From: Vibrio maritimus
GTDB taxonomy: Bacteria; Pseudomonadota; Gammaproteobacteria; Enterobacterales; Vibrionaceae
Direction of reading: 5' to 3'
NCBI GenBank assembly: GCA_003263775.1
Contig: JYJJ01000065.1
Location: 1-64,000 of the forward strand
Length of the DNA: 64,000 nt
The notes beneath the pieces were generated by a model. It did not search any database, was not told where the DNA came from, and saw only the letters and a list, made by a program, of their open reading frames with translations. A program made the translations under genes and the position numbers. Position 1 is the stretch's first letter. Every line of letters starts with the position of its first letter. This document shows positions 8,434 to 19,751 of this stretch, in pieces.

Positions 8434-9465
8434 TTAGTTGTTGCTGTGAAGCTCGCTGTTCAGTTCAACGGCTGTTTTGTTCGTCAGACATTCAATTTGA
8501 CCTGTCACTGAGTTGCGACGGAACAGAAGATCTGGCTTGCCAGCGAGGTCGCGAGCTTTAACAATTTCAACTTCCGCACCAGATGCGTCCAGCATGCGTA
8601 CTTTAGAGCCAGCGGTTACGTAAAGACCAGACTCAACAGTACAACGATCGCCTAGTGGGAAACCAAGACCAGCATTCGCGCCGAGTAGTGAGTTTTCGCC
8701 AATAGAAACTACAACCGTACCACCACCAGATAGCGTACCCATAATAGATGCACCGCCGCCGATGTCCGAGCCGTTACCAACCACAACACCTGCAGAGATA
8801 CGACCTTCAACCATGCTCACGCCAGTTGTACCTGCGTTGAAGTTGATGAAACCTTCGTGCATAACCGTTGTGCCTTCACCAACGTGAGCACCAAGACGTA
8901 CGCGAGACGTGTCCGCAATACGAACGCCTGTTGGAACCACGTAATCAACCATTTTAGGGAACTTGTCTACGCAATCGACAGTCAGTGTTTCACCTGCTAG
9001 ACGCGCTTCGATTTGACGCTCAGCCAGCTCTGGAAGATCGATTGCACCTTGGTTAGTCCAAGCGATGTTGTGAAGTAGACCGAAGATGCCATCAAGTACG
9101 GTACCGTGAGGCTGTACTAGGCGGTTTGAGATAAGTTGCAGTTTTAGGAAGCCTTCAGCAACCGATTGAGGCTTCTCGTCTGTCGCCAGTACAACCAGTA
9201 CTAGTGGTTGTGAAGAGCTTGCTGCTTTTTCGGCAAATGCTGCGTTTTCTGCGTCATCATTGCTAGAGAATGCGGTTGCTAGAGCCGCGCTTTGCGCTGC
9301 AGAAATTTCGATAGCTTGGTTGCCTTCCGCGTAACCAGATACCTCTGCCACTGCTGCGATAAGTGCATCAGATGGGTTTAGACGTGGGTGAGGAAAGAAT
9401 GCTTCGATGATTTTACCGTCGCGGTTTTTGGTCGCAGTACCAAAAGCGATTGAGAATGCTGCCAT
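8434..9465 (-). CDS. dapD: 2,3,4,5-tetrahydropyridine-2,6-dicarboxylate N-succinyltransferase
   Basis: Succinylates tetrahydrodipicolinate in the DAP/lysine pathway. The 343 residues are of the long DapD form common in Vibrio and Pseudomonas. The C-terminal half is a left-handed beta-helix of hexapeptide repeats (RLGAHVGEGTTVMHEGFINF, then GNGSDIGGGASIMGTLSGGG and ENSLLGANAGLGFPLGDRC). I chose the ATG at 9465, with GGAGACATAGAGTC before it, because the family-like sequence begins AAFSIAFGTATKN; the longer frame to 9540 adds nothing conserved. Confidence 0.93.
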   Translation of the reverse strand: MAAFSIAFGTATKNRDGKIIEAFFPHPRLNPSDALIAAVAEVSGYAEGNQAIEISAAQSAALATAFSSNDDAENAAFAEKAASSSQPLVLVVLATDEKPQSVAEGFLKLQLISNRLVQPHGTVLDGIFGLLHNIAWTNQGAIDLPELAERQIEARLAGETLTVDCVDKFPKMVDYVVPTGVRIADTSRVRLGAHVGEGTTVMHEGFINFNAGTTGVSMVEGRISAGVVVGNGSDIGGGASIMGTLSGGGTVVVSIGENSLLGANAGLGFPLGDRCTVESGLYVTAGSKVRMLDASGAEVEIVKARDLAGKPDLLFRRNSVTGQIECLTNKTAVELNSELHSNN

Positions 9466-9788
9466 GACTCTATGTCTCCATGTATAGATTTGTCTCAAAG
9501 CCGCGGCGATTGGCGGCGACCTTGACTGATTTGTTAGCAAACATCTTAAAGAGACGTGGTGGCAGATGAAAGGGTAAAAACGACAAAAGTCTGTAAAACG
9601 ATACCCTTTGTCTTTTCAGCGATGTTTTTTCCTAATAAGAAATTTATCGGCGTGCATTCGCTTATTCGATAGCACTGACTTAAGCAGTTGGATTTACCTG
9701 ATTAAGGCTCAAAAAGCAAAATAGCCAGTAAAACTCGACGCTCTACTGGCTATTGGGTTTGCTTGTGCAATATTAGCAAGTTAACGCA
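9466..9788. other. Intergenic region upstream of dapD
   Basis: Holds the yebG terminator at its right end and presumably the dapD promoter. Nothing else could be recognised. Confidence 0.4.
9711..9754 (-). terminator. Terminator of yebG
   Basis: AATAGCCAGTA (9720-9730) / TACTGGCTATT (9744-9754). Read on the minus strand the stem is followed by TTTTGCTTTTT. Confidence 0.75.
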
Positions 9789-10085
9789 TTAGGCTGCGTC
9801 TTCTGCATCCTGCTCTTCAACAGGCTTAACCACTTTTGGCTTTTTTGGCGTTGGCTTGCGCTTAGCACCAAGCGCGTAAAGCACTTCTTCTTTACGCTGA
9901 GCAAGATATAGCGATAGCTCTTCTTGCTTCTCTTCATCTTCGATAAGCTTGCTTTCACCTAGCAGAGAAAACAGCTCATCCGCCATATCCAACATTTTGT
10001 CATAAGCGTCAGCTTCTGCTTTAGAGGTAAAAGTCATCTTTTCTTCTCCGTTGCGTTCCACCACGTACTTGACGATTACAGCCAT
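9789..10085 (-). CDS. yebG: YebG family SOS-induced protein
   Basis: A 98-residue small cytosolic protein of the YebG family, known from E. coli as DNA-damage inducible under LexA; its exact role is unknown. The start AVIVKYVVERNGEEKMTFTS and KAEADAYDKMLDMADELFSLL match YebG closely. The tail is Lys/Pro-rich and acidic (PTPKKPKVVKPVEEQDAEDAA), as is usual for the family. A perfect-arm LexA box lies 35 bases upstream of the ATG, so SOS control appears conserved. Confidence 0.92.
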   Translation of the reverse strand: MAVIVKYVVERNGEEKMTFTSKAEADAYDKMLDMADELFSLLGESKLIEDEEKQEELSLYLAQRKEEVLYALGAKRKPTPKKPKVVKPVEEQDAEDAA

Positions 10086-10120
10086 GGTTAATCCTCTAGT
10101 TAAATTTTAAGGTTCTAATA

Positions 10121-10136
10121 CTGTCTGTTTATACAG
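10121..10136 (-). promoter_or_regulatory. LexA (SOS) box of yebG
   Basis: CTGTCTGTTTATACAG, with both CTGT and ACAG arms perfect and eight bases between. It lies 36-51 bases before the yebG start. Confidence 0.85.
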
Positions 10137-10207
10137 AGGGTCAAAGTTAATGTCCAGTCGAGGGCACAAAAGTGAGAGCTGTTTGCCTAATTCCTATTCG
10201 TATCGCG

Positions 10208-11118
10208 CTACGTGTTTTTGACTGAAGTTGTCGAACGCCATTGCTGGCAGAACAGGATAAAGCGCTCGAGAAGGGGACTTTGGTACTTCTCCTTATGAAC
10301 CAGCAGCCAAAAGCGTCGCTTCATATCGAGCGAAACTGAGATAGGCACTAAGCGACCATCATCTATGGCGCTTTGCGTAGCCAGAGTCGATAGACAAGCC
10401 AACCCAAGATTAGCGGATACGCTGTTAATAATGGCTTCGGTGGTATTGAGCTCAAAGGCTTCATGCCAAATCTCAATTCTGGGGGCAACCGTTCGTAGGA
10501 AAAACTCCCGAGTGCCAGAACCTGGTTCTCGTAGAATCCAGTCGCTATTTTCCAAATCCTCTAGGGTGACGTGCGATTTTTAGTGAGAGGATGCTTGGGA
10601 GACACCACAATGCACATTTCATCTTCACTAAATGGGTAGCTATCAAGCTCAGGGTGCAAGGTTTTACCTTCGACTAAGCCGATATCGAGTTGATAGTCGA
10701 TGAGCTTTTGACAAATCAAAGCGGTGTTGGAGATAAACAGCTGCTGAGACCTATGCTGATGTTCGTCGCGAAAATCGCTGAGCAGAAATGGTGCGACTTG
10801 GTTGCCTACTGTGTCACTGGCACCGATACGCAGTACGCCGCGATAGCTCTGCTCATCGCCAAATAGTGATTCAATATCTCGGCTTCGGCTGAGCAGTTCA
10901 TCGGCAAGGGGTAGCAGTTTTTGGCCTTCTTGGTTGATGACTAAACGGTTGTTGACCCGATCAAACAGGGCGTGACCTATCTGTTTTTCCAGCTCACTCA
11001 GCGACATGCTGACCGCCGCTTTAGAGAGAAAAAGCGTGTCCGAAGCGGCTGTAAGCGTTTGATGCTGAGTCACCGCAACAAAGACCTTGAGCTGTTTTAA
11101 CGAGATGTGTGGCTTCAT
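10208..11118 (-). CDS. LysR-family transcriptional regulator, one frameshift at 10577-10581
   Basis: The N-terminal HTH (about residues 5-65) contains SLKQLKVFVAVTQHQTLTAA and KAAVSMSLSELEKQIGHALFDR. An effector domain follows, with LRIGASDTVGNQVAPFLL and IGLVEGKTLHPEL. The frame breaks after HPLTKN in a run of five A (minus strand). A sixth A joins it to SHVTLEDLENSDWILREPGSGT and gives 303 residues, the normal LTTR length. It is divergent from the TDT-family transporter gene and so may control it; that is inference. No effector is known. Confidence 0.85.
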
Positions 11119-11214
11119 GTTCAGTTTAACTTAACGAGTAGAATTAATAATTGAATATATATAAACATAAGCAAGGTTTACAATCACCGCAACTGAAGAA
11201 TTGAGGTGATTGTG

Positions 11215-12189
11215 ATGATTGCGAGAGTGACAAAAGCACATAACAGAGTAAAAGCGGCACCAACCCCAATGGCTGGATTGGCACTAGGTATCGCCAGCCT
11301 TGGCTGGAGCTGGGAAAATGCACTGCCGCTTAATCATGTTGCCCAGTGGACAGGGGCTGCTATTGCCAGCGTGCTACTCATCATCCTTGCCTACAAATAC
11401 TTGTTCCATAATCACGTGTTGCGTCAGGAGCTCGCACACCCTGTGGTAGGCAGTGTTGCCCCAACGTTTGCTATGGCAACTATGGTGGTGTCTCACTCCG
11501 TTGGTCAATTTGCACCTAATGTCGGTGACGCACTCTGGCTTGGCGCAGTGGCGCTTCACATCGTGTTCTTGGTAAGTTTTACTTACCACCGTATGCGCGA
11601 CTTCGAGTTGCATCACATGGTACCAAGTTGGTTTGTACCACCAGTCGGCATTATCGTTGCGGATGTGGCCTTCTCGGGAAATCCAGACTTAGCATGGATT
11701 GCCAACAGCGCTCTAGTGTTTGGCCTTGTTGCTTATGCGGTCATGCTACCAACCATGATCTACCGTTTGGTGTTTACTCATGAGATCCCAGATGCAGCAA
11801 AACCAACCATGGCAATTATGGCAGCGCCGGCGAGCTTATCGCTTGCCGGTTACCTAACGGTTGCGTCAGAGCCATCTGCCATCATTATTGCGCTATTATT
11901 CGGTATTGGTGTGTTGATGACACTGTTTATCTACCTTGCGTTTATCAAATTGATGCGCTTGCCATTCAGCCCAGGTTACGCAGCTTTCACCTTCCCTATG
12001 GTGATCAGCGCAACGGCGCAGTACAAACTCGCAGCTTGGATGAGCGCGCAGCACGCGCCAGTTGAGATGGTGAAACAGATCACCGCGCTTGCCAATATAG
12101 AGCTAGTGGTCGCGACGATTGTTGTTAGCTATGTTGCGATTCGTTACCTCGTTGCTTATTTACCCAAACAAGCAAATATCACGGCGTAA
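11215..12189 (+). CDS. TDT (TehA/SLAC1) family transporter
   Basis: A 324-residue integral membrane protein with about ten hydrophobic helices. TPMAGLALGIASLGWSW near the N-terminus and HSVGQFAPNVG further on resemble the tellurite-resistance/dicarboxylate transporter (TDT) family, which includes TehA and the SLAC1 anion channels. The ATG at 11215 is preferred over the GTG at 11206 because GAGGTGA lies at the right distance. The substrate cannot be read from sequence; a tellurite, sulfite or organic-anion channel are all possible. It pairs with the divergent LysR gene. Confidence 0.8.
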   Translation: MIARVTKAHNRVKAAPTPMAGLALGIASLGWSWENALPLNHVAQWTGAAIASVLLIILAYKYLFHNHVLRQELAHPVVGSVAPTFAMATMVVSHSVGQFAPNVGDALWLGAVALHIVFLVSFTYHRMRDFELHHMVPSWFVPPVGIIVADVAFSGNPDLAWIANSALVFGLVAYAVMLPTMIYRLVFTHEIPDAAKPTMAIMAAPASLSLAGYLTVASEPSAIIIALLFGIGVLMTLFIYLAFIKLMRLPFSPGYAAFTFPMVISATAQYKLAAWMSAQHAPVEMVKQITALANIELVVATIVVSYVAIRYLVAYLPKQANITA

Positions 12190-12257
12190 AAGGTCTTAGA
12201 TACACAGGGACTGTGTTAACCTTGAGGGAGGAAAATTAGCGAAAGGCGCGCCGTCAC

Positions 12258-15200
12258 GTGTTCACCGTTTACCACTCAAATCAGATAGATGTGCTTAAAT
12301 CCTTATTGGTTCAGCTCATCAAACTCGACCCAATTGAAAACCCGTTTGAGAAAGAACAAATTCTCGTCCAAAGCCCAGGCATGTCTCAATGGCTGAAAAT
12401 GGCGTTGGCGGAAGAGTTTGGTATTGCGGCCAACATTGACTTCCCACTTCCAGCTACCTTTATATGGGATCGCTTTGTTCAAGTGTTAGATGACGTGCCT
12501 GCGCGCAGTGCATTCAACAAAGAAGCGATGACGTGGAAGATCATGCACCTCTTGCCTGAGCATTTAACTGATCCCGACTTTGCGCCGCTCGCCCAATATT
12601 TAACCGATGACCAAGATGCATCGAAACGCTACCAACTGGCAGAAAAAATCGCCGATATCTACGATGGATACTTGGTATATCGTCCAGAGTGGATAGCCTC
12701 ATGGGAAGCCGGTTTACCGGTTGTTGAGCTTGAAGACGAGCAGTCGTGGCAGCCAAAACTTTGGCAAGCGCTGTACGATCATACCGTGGCGCTTGGTCAG
12801 TCTCCGTATCACCGTGCCAACCTATATGAGCACTTCATTGACGTACTCGCCAACAACCAAGATGTCAAAGCGCAGGGACTCAGTCAGCTTCCTAAGCGCT
12901 TGTTTGTGTTTGGTATTTCTTCACTTCCGCCTCGTTATCTCGATGCACTGAAAGCTCTTGGTGAGCATATCGATGTTCATCTAATGTTTACCAACCCTTG
13001 TCGATTCTATTGGGGTGAGGTGCGCGATCGTAAATACCTAGCAAAACTCGCCGCCGCCAAGCGTAAGCAGCTCAATGATCTGGATGCTTTTGCTGACAGT
13101 CAGCAGTGGCAAGAAGGTGAGTGGGAGATGGCGCCGCAGCTTAAAGGCGATGTAGAAGCGAACGTAGACGACGAGCTGCATCTCTCTGAAGTGGGCAACA
13201 GCTTGCTGGCGTCGATGGGTAAACTCGGCAGGGACAACTTGTATCTATTGTCACAACTTGAATCGAACGAGATTGAAGCCTTTGTCGATGTCGATAGGGC
13301 AACTTTGCTTGGCAACCTTCAGGCGGACATTCTAAATCTAGAAGAGCATCAAGATGATACCTTGTTACTCTCATCAAGCCACAAGCCAGCGATTGCCGCT
13401 GAAGATACCTCGCTATCGGTGCATGTCTGTCACAGCCCGATGCGTGAGGTGGAAGTGCTGCACGATAACTTGCTGGCGATGTTCGATCGCAACCCAGATT
13501 TGAAGCCGCGTGACATCATCGTCATGGTGGCCGACATTAATGCTTATAGCCCGGCTATTCAGGCGGTGTTCGGCAATGCCTCCGGTGAGCGTTACATACC
13601 GTTCTCTATTTCTGATCGCACGGCCGATAAAGAAAGCCCGCTGCTCAATGCCTTTAACCAGCTTTTGCAATTGCCTGACTTGCGTTGTACCAGCAGTGAA
13701 GTGCTTGAGCTGTTGGAAGTGCCAGCAATCATGGCGCGATTTGATATCAGTGAACATGAGTTTTCGCTGCTGCGTGCTTGGGTGGAAGAGGCACAGATCC
13801 GTTGGGGTATCGATAATCAAACCGCAAGTGAGTTTGACTTACCTGAGTTTGGTCAAAACTCTTGGATGTTTGGTATTTCTCGTATGCTGGCGGGTTATGC
13901 GGTGAGCGAGCAGGCAGGCCTACTGATGGTCGGCGAAGAGAGCATTTCCCCTTACGAGCAAACGCAAGGCATGCAAGCCGAAACTGCCGGTAAGCTGGCG
14001 CAGTTTATCGATAAGCTGGCGCATTATCGCAAGGTGCTCAACCACACCATGACGATTGAGAAGTGGCAGCAAGATATCAATCAATTGGTCGATGTTTTTT
14101 TTGCCGTGGATATTGAAGGTGAGGTCGTTGTTAAATCGATCCGCGATACTTTGTCGGCACTTGGCGACCAGTTATTGGATGCGCGATACGACGAGGCACT
14201 GGCGCCGCGCATCGTGCGCCAGTACTTCATTGATAAGCTTTCTGGCTCGCGCGTCAGTCAGCGCTTTTTGGCAGGACAAGTCAATTTCTGTACCTTGATG
14301 CCAATGCGCTCTATCCCGTTCAATACCGTTTGTCTATTAGGCATGAACGATGGTGTGTACCCGCGCAGTGTGCCGCCGGAGAGTTTTGACCTCATGGTAG
14401 GGCGAACCAAGCCGGGCGATCGTTCAAGACGTGATGATGACCGTTATCTATTTCTCGAAGCGCTGCTTTCGGCGCAGCAAAGCCTCTACATCAGTTACGT
14501 CGGACGTTCCATTCAAGACAATACCGAGCGCGTGCCATCCGTACTGGTCTCAGAGCTTTTGGAATACTGTGAGCAAAACTACTGCCTACAAGGTGATGAA
14601 GCGCTAGACGTTGATAGCTCAGGTGCCAAGCTCACCCAATCACTGCTGCGTGAGTACCCTATGGTGCCATTCAGCGCTGCGCACTTTGATGCCTCGAGTG
14701 CACTGCAAAGTTATGCGGCCGAGTGGTTGCCATCGGCGCAGCAAACAACGCTTGAGGCGACGCAAAGCTTATCTCTGCCGTTTAACTTAGAACCCATTGC
14801 TCGAGCGCAAGGTGAAAAGGTCGAATTGGAGTTGACCGAGCTACAGCGTTTTTGGCGCTTGCCGGTGCAGTATCTGTTTAATCGACGTCTGCAAGTCAAC
14901 TTTGAGGAAAGCCTACTCGGACTAGAAGATGAAGAGCCGTTTGCGCTAAGTGGATTGGAAAGTTTTGGTCTTCGTAAATCCCTGCTGGATGCCATGATAG
15001 AGGCCAAAGGTCACATTGAAGGCGAAAAGCTGCACGCATTTAAATCAGAACAAAAAGCCAAGGGCTATTTGCCGGTCAATGAGTTTGGTGAGCTGGAGTT
15101 TGCCGCTAACGTCTCGCAAACCCAAGAGTTGGCGCAGGCCATTACGCCGCTAGTGAGCCAAGAAATAGAGGATGTTGAAGTCGATTTGAACTTAGACATT

Positions 15201-15763
15201 GATGATTGTCATGTCGCGCTGCAAGGTTGGGTAACTGGGTGTTATCAAGGTGGTGTAGTGCGCTATCGAAGCGGTAGCTGCGCGCTACCGACTATCTTGC
15301 CGCATGGATTGATCATTTGTTGGTGGCCGTGGCAGGCAGACAAAGTAAAACTCATATGCTGGCGTACGATAAAAAAGAAGGCGTCGTTCATCGCATTTAT
15401 CCAGCGTTGAGCGCTGAGAATGCCAAAGACTATTTAACCCAGTTAGTCAGCCTATATCTGCAAGGTTTAGATAAGCCGCTTTGCTATTTCCCTGAGACGG
15501 CGCTGGCTGGGATTGAGGCCAACTACAGCCGTGGGCAATGGACACCGAGCGATGAGAAAATGCTCAGCAAAATGGCAGGTCGCTTCCAAGGCGGTTACAT
15601 GCAGATCGGTGAAGGTGACAACCCTTATATCTCTCGGGTTTGGAATGAATGGAGCGAGGCACTGGCGAGTGAAGTCAAAACACTCGCGCACTTAGTATTG
15701 GAAGCGCCGCGAACCCTGAGTATCAGTGCAGAAGAGTATTACTCGGCAAGCCCTGCGGGGTGA
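12258..15763 (+). CDS. recC: RecC, exonuclease V gamma subunit; one frameshift at about 15278
   Basis: The Chi-recognising, inactive-helicase subunit of the RecBCD helicase-nuclease. It opens with FTVYHSNQIDVLKSLLVQLI and LVQSPGMSQWLKMALAEEFG, typical of RecC, and holds FCTLMPMRSIPFNTVCLLGM and NDGVYPRSVPPESFDLM in the central part. The start is GTG with a modest AAAGG upstream. The frame breaks after RYRSGS. Adding one G near 15278 continues as VRATDYLAAWIDHLLVAVAG and gives 1168 residues (E. coli 1122). It is the first of recC-recB-recD; a 240-base spacer separates it from recB. Confidence 0.95.
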
Positions 15764-16014
15764 CGCAAGTTGCCTTGAAAGCCTTTATCTTTGAAAGAAA
15801 GCCCGTGAAAGGGAGTGGCCGCCAGTCTTAATTATAGTGTGTAGGGAGAGTGCTGGACGGCCGGGGAGGGTCAGAGGGACCCGTATTTCTGGGCGGAATA
15901 GTAGAGTGTGAGGGTGATTAATTCCGTGAATGGGATCGCAACTTACATAGTTATTAATTATATCCGCTTGTTTTAAATTAGATTTTAAGCGTTAGATCAC
16001 AGTTGAGTTCAGAC
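15764..16014. other. recC-recB spacer, no gene recognised
   Basis: About 250 bases between the recC stop and the chosen recB start. The left part is purine-rich with GGGTC-AGAGG-GACCC as a small hairpin near 15867. One frame carries a 23-codon ORF after the recC stop. No RBS-plus-ORF or terminator is convincing. Confidence 0.4.
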
Positions 16015-19000
16015 ATGAAGCCAAATGAGCACTCTTCAGATAACCCATTTATAGATAGCGATGCCCAAGGTCAATTCTTGGACGGAGCGCCGCCTAAGAA
16101 GCCGACTGCGCTGAATACCATGACCTTTCCACTGCATGGTGCTCGGCTGATTGAAGCATCCGCGGGTACGGGTAAAACTTTTACTATCGCGGGTCTCTAT
16201 CTAAGACTGCTGCTCGGTCATGGCAAAGATGGTAGCGCGCATCGTCAGCCACTAACGGTTGACCAGATTTTGGTGGTGACCTTTACCGAAGCCGCGACAG
16301 CAGAACTTCGCGATCGAATTCGTGCCCGTATCCATCAGGCTCGTATCGCGTTTGCGCGAGGCGAAAGTGACGATCCGGTCATTCAGCCACTGCTTTCGGA
16401 AGTAAGCGATCATCGCTATGCCACCGAAACATTGCTTCAGGCAGAGCGTCAAATGGATGAAGCGGCGGTATACACCATTCACGGTTTCTGCCAGCGCATG
16501 CTGACTCAAAACGCGTTCGAATCAGGCTCTCGTTTTAACAACGAGTTCGTTACGGATGAAAGCCGTTTAAAAGCGCAGGTCGCCGCAGATTTTTGGCGCA
16601 GTCAGTTTTATCCGTTAAACCTCGCGATGGCCTCTGAAATTCGCAAAATTTGGGCAACGCCAAGTGCGCTGCTCAGTGATATCGGGCGTTATCTGACAGG
16701 CCCTGCCATTACCTTACAAGATATTGACTCCGTAACCGATAGCGATGGCCAGAGCATGGACATTGCCGCTCTGCATCAAGCCAATTTAGAGAAAATAAAG
16801 ACGCTAAAAGCCAACTGGTTAGCCGTTAGCGACGATGTGGTCACTTGCATCTCGCAATCTGATGTGAATAAACGCAGTTACACCAAAAAATCCCTGCCGA
16901 CTTGGGTGGCAAGTATTACGGATTGGGCTCAGCAAGAGACGCTGGATTACAGTTTACCGAGCGCGCTTGAAAAATTCTCCCAAGCGGTGCTGATTGAAAA
17001 AACGCCCAAAGGCGAGCCACCAACGATGGCGGTTTTTGCCGAGATTGAGGCCTTTCTAGCCACGCCTCCTGAGCTGAAAACCCCGCTGCTCGCAATGGCG
17101 ATTAAAGCGTGTCGTCAGAGATTAGCGTTAGCTAAACAGCAAAAGCAATGGCTCTCTTTTGATGACCTGTTGACTCAGCTTAGCGCAGCTTTAGAACTCG
17201 AATCTGGCGAGCGCTTAGCCGAAAAAATTCGCAGCCAATTCCCGGTGGCGATGATCGATGAATTCCAAGATACCGATCCACTGCAGTACCAAATTTTCAG
17301 CTCGGTGTATTTAGACAACCCTGAGTGTGGCTGGTTTATGATTGGCGACCCAAAGCAGGCGATTTATGGTTTTCGTGGCGCGGATATCTTCACCTATATC
17401 CAAGCAAGAAATCAGGTTGTCGATCACTACACCTTGGGCACCAACTGGCGCTCCAGTGAGCGTATGGTGAGCAGCGTTAATGCGCTGTTTGAACAGGCAG
17501 ATTCGCCGTTTTTGTACGACAGCGACATTCCCTTTTATCCGGTTAATGCCAGTCCGAAAGCGGGAAAACGTCAGTGGCTGCAACATGGTGAGAGTCAGCC
17601 TGCACTGCAGTTTTGGCTCCAAGACGCTGACGCGCCAGTCGCCAAAGGGGACTATCAGCAGCATATGGCCGCCGCCACTGCCCAGCACATCAAAATGGTG
17701 CTGACTGAATCGCAAACTAACAATGTGGTGTTAGCGGATGGTGATAGTGAGCATCCGGTTGAAGCAGGTGATATTGCCGTGCTGGTTCGAACTGGTAGTG
17801 AAGGGCAACTGATCAAACAAGCGTTGGCTGAGCGTGGCATTGCTAGTGTCTACCTGTCGAATCGAGACAGTGTGTTTTCTAGCGCGGTGGCAGAAGATAT
17901 GCTGCGCCTGTTACAAGCGATTTGGTATCAAGACGATGAACGATTGCTGAAAAGTGCGCTCGCCTCAGAGTTGTTTGCGCTGCCTGCTGATATGCTTGAT
18001 GGCTTGAATAACGATGAGAACTTGTGGGAGCAAGTGATTGCAGAGTTTCGTGATTACCGTCAGTTGTGGCAGTCGCGAGGCGTATTGCCTATGCTGCGCT
18101 CGGTGCTGTTTAAGCGTGAAATGTCGAATCGTCTATTGGCTACCGTAGGCGGTGAGCGTTTACTGACCGACTATTTGCACCTGGGCGAGCTCTTGCAGGC
18201 CGCTCGACAAGATGTAGAAAGTGATACCGCATTGCTACGTTGGTTTGCCCAGTCTATCGAAGATGCTAAGCAAGGGTTAGGCGCCTCCGATGAGCACATT
18301 CAGCGTTTGGAATCGGAGCGAAATTTGGTGCAAATCATCACGATTCATAAGTCGAAAGGCCTTGAATATGATCTGGTTTACTTGCCGTTTGTGGTCAGCT
18401 ATCGCGAAGCGATGGTAGCGAAATACTATGATGCAACAAATCAGGAATCGGTGCTGGATCTTAGAAAGTCCAAAGCCGCACTGGCTCAGGCAGACAAAGA
18501 GCGCCTAGCGGAAGACTTGCGTTTAATCTATGTAGCGCTGACTCGTGCCGTGTATGGCTGTTTTATCGGTATTGCGCCGCTTCGCAACGGCCGCTCTACC
18601 AAAGAGCCTACCGGCGTTCACCACAGTGCTCTAGGCTTCTTGGTGCAAAATGGCCAAGAGCTTGGTGTCAGCGAGCTAGAAACCATGCTAAACCAGTTAG
18701 CAAAATCCTGTCAGGACATCGCGATTACAGCGCCACCAGAGCCCGATGGTGAGTCATATCGTTTACCGTTAGCATCCACGCCTGAGCTAGGTGCGAAAAT
18801 GCAGCGCCACACGATTGATCGTGATTGGCGTCTGACGAGCTACTCGGCATTGGTAAAACAGAGTCACCATGGCAGCAGTGATGAGGTGTTTATCGAAGAG
18901 TCGGGCTTAGATATCGACTCTTCAGACGAGCAGCAACTGGATCCGCTGTTGGAACCGGAGAAAACCATCTTCCATTTTCCAAAAGGCGCTCGTCCGGGTA

Positions 19001-19751
19001 CCTTCCTACACACGGTATTTGAAGAAATTGAGTTTACCGAGCCCGCTGGCTCTGAGCATAACGAAAACATCATCGCTGAACTGCTTGCCAAAGAGCAGTA
19101 CGACGCAGAGTGCTGTCAGTGATTACTTTGCTGGTGGATCAGGTGATGAACACGGCTCTAGATGGTGAGAACCTATACCTTCGAGATAAAAGCCCTTCGC
19201 AGCGCTTGGTGGAGATGGAGTTTCTATTGCCGATAGATGTACTTGATGCGCCTTCGCTTAATCGAGTGATTCAGCGCCACGATAGCTTATCTGCTAAGGC
19301 TCATGAACTTGGCTTTTATACGGTTAAAGGCATGTTGAAAGGCTTTATTGATTTGGTGTTCGAGCATCAAGGCAAGTACTACGTCCTCGACTGGAAATCG
19401 AATCACCTTGGTGAGGACAGCAACAGTTACCTGCGAGCCCAACTCGAACACGCCATGGTCGACCATCGCTATGACTTACAGTATCAACTCTATGCCTTGG
19501 CGCTGCATCGCTTCTTAAAAACGCGTATTCGCGATTACGATTATGAGCAGCATTTTGGCGGTGTCTATTATCTGTTCTTACGCGGCATTGAGCCGAACTC
19601 CGATGCGGGAATCTTCAATGCGCGTCCTACTAAAGCAATGATTGAAAACCTTGATGCGCTGATTTCCGGTGAGCTATCGGCGAATGCCACCGAGATTGAA
19701 AACAGTGATGCCGACGAAGGAGCAAATCAACAAATGGGGCTTGGATTTTAA
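16015..19751 (+). CDS. recB: RecB, exonuclease V beta subunit; one frameshift at about 19112
   Basis: The 3'-5' SF1 helicase and nuclease subunit of RecBCD. Walker A ASAGTGKTFTIAGLYLRLL lies near residue 55, then VVTFTEAATAELRDRIRARI, MIDEFQDTDPLQYQIF (Walker B) and IITIHKSKGLEYDLVYLPF (motif V/VI). The C-terminal nuclease domain carries VLDWKSNHLG. The frame breaks after KEQYDAE. Restoring one G near 19112 reads WLSVITLLVDQVMN and gives about 1245 residues. I take the ATG at 16015; a TTG at 16003 and later starts are possible, and the first 35 residues are not conserved in my memory of the family. It overlaps recD by one base. Confidence 0.95.
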
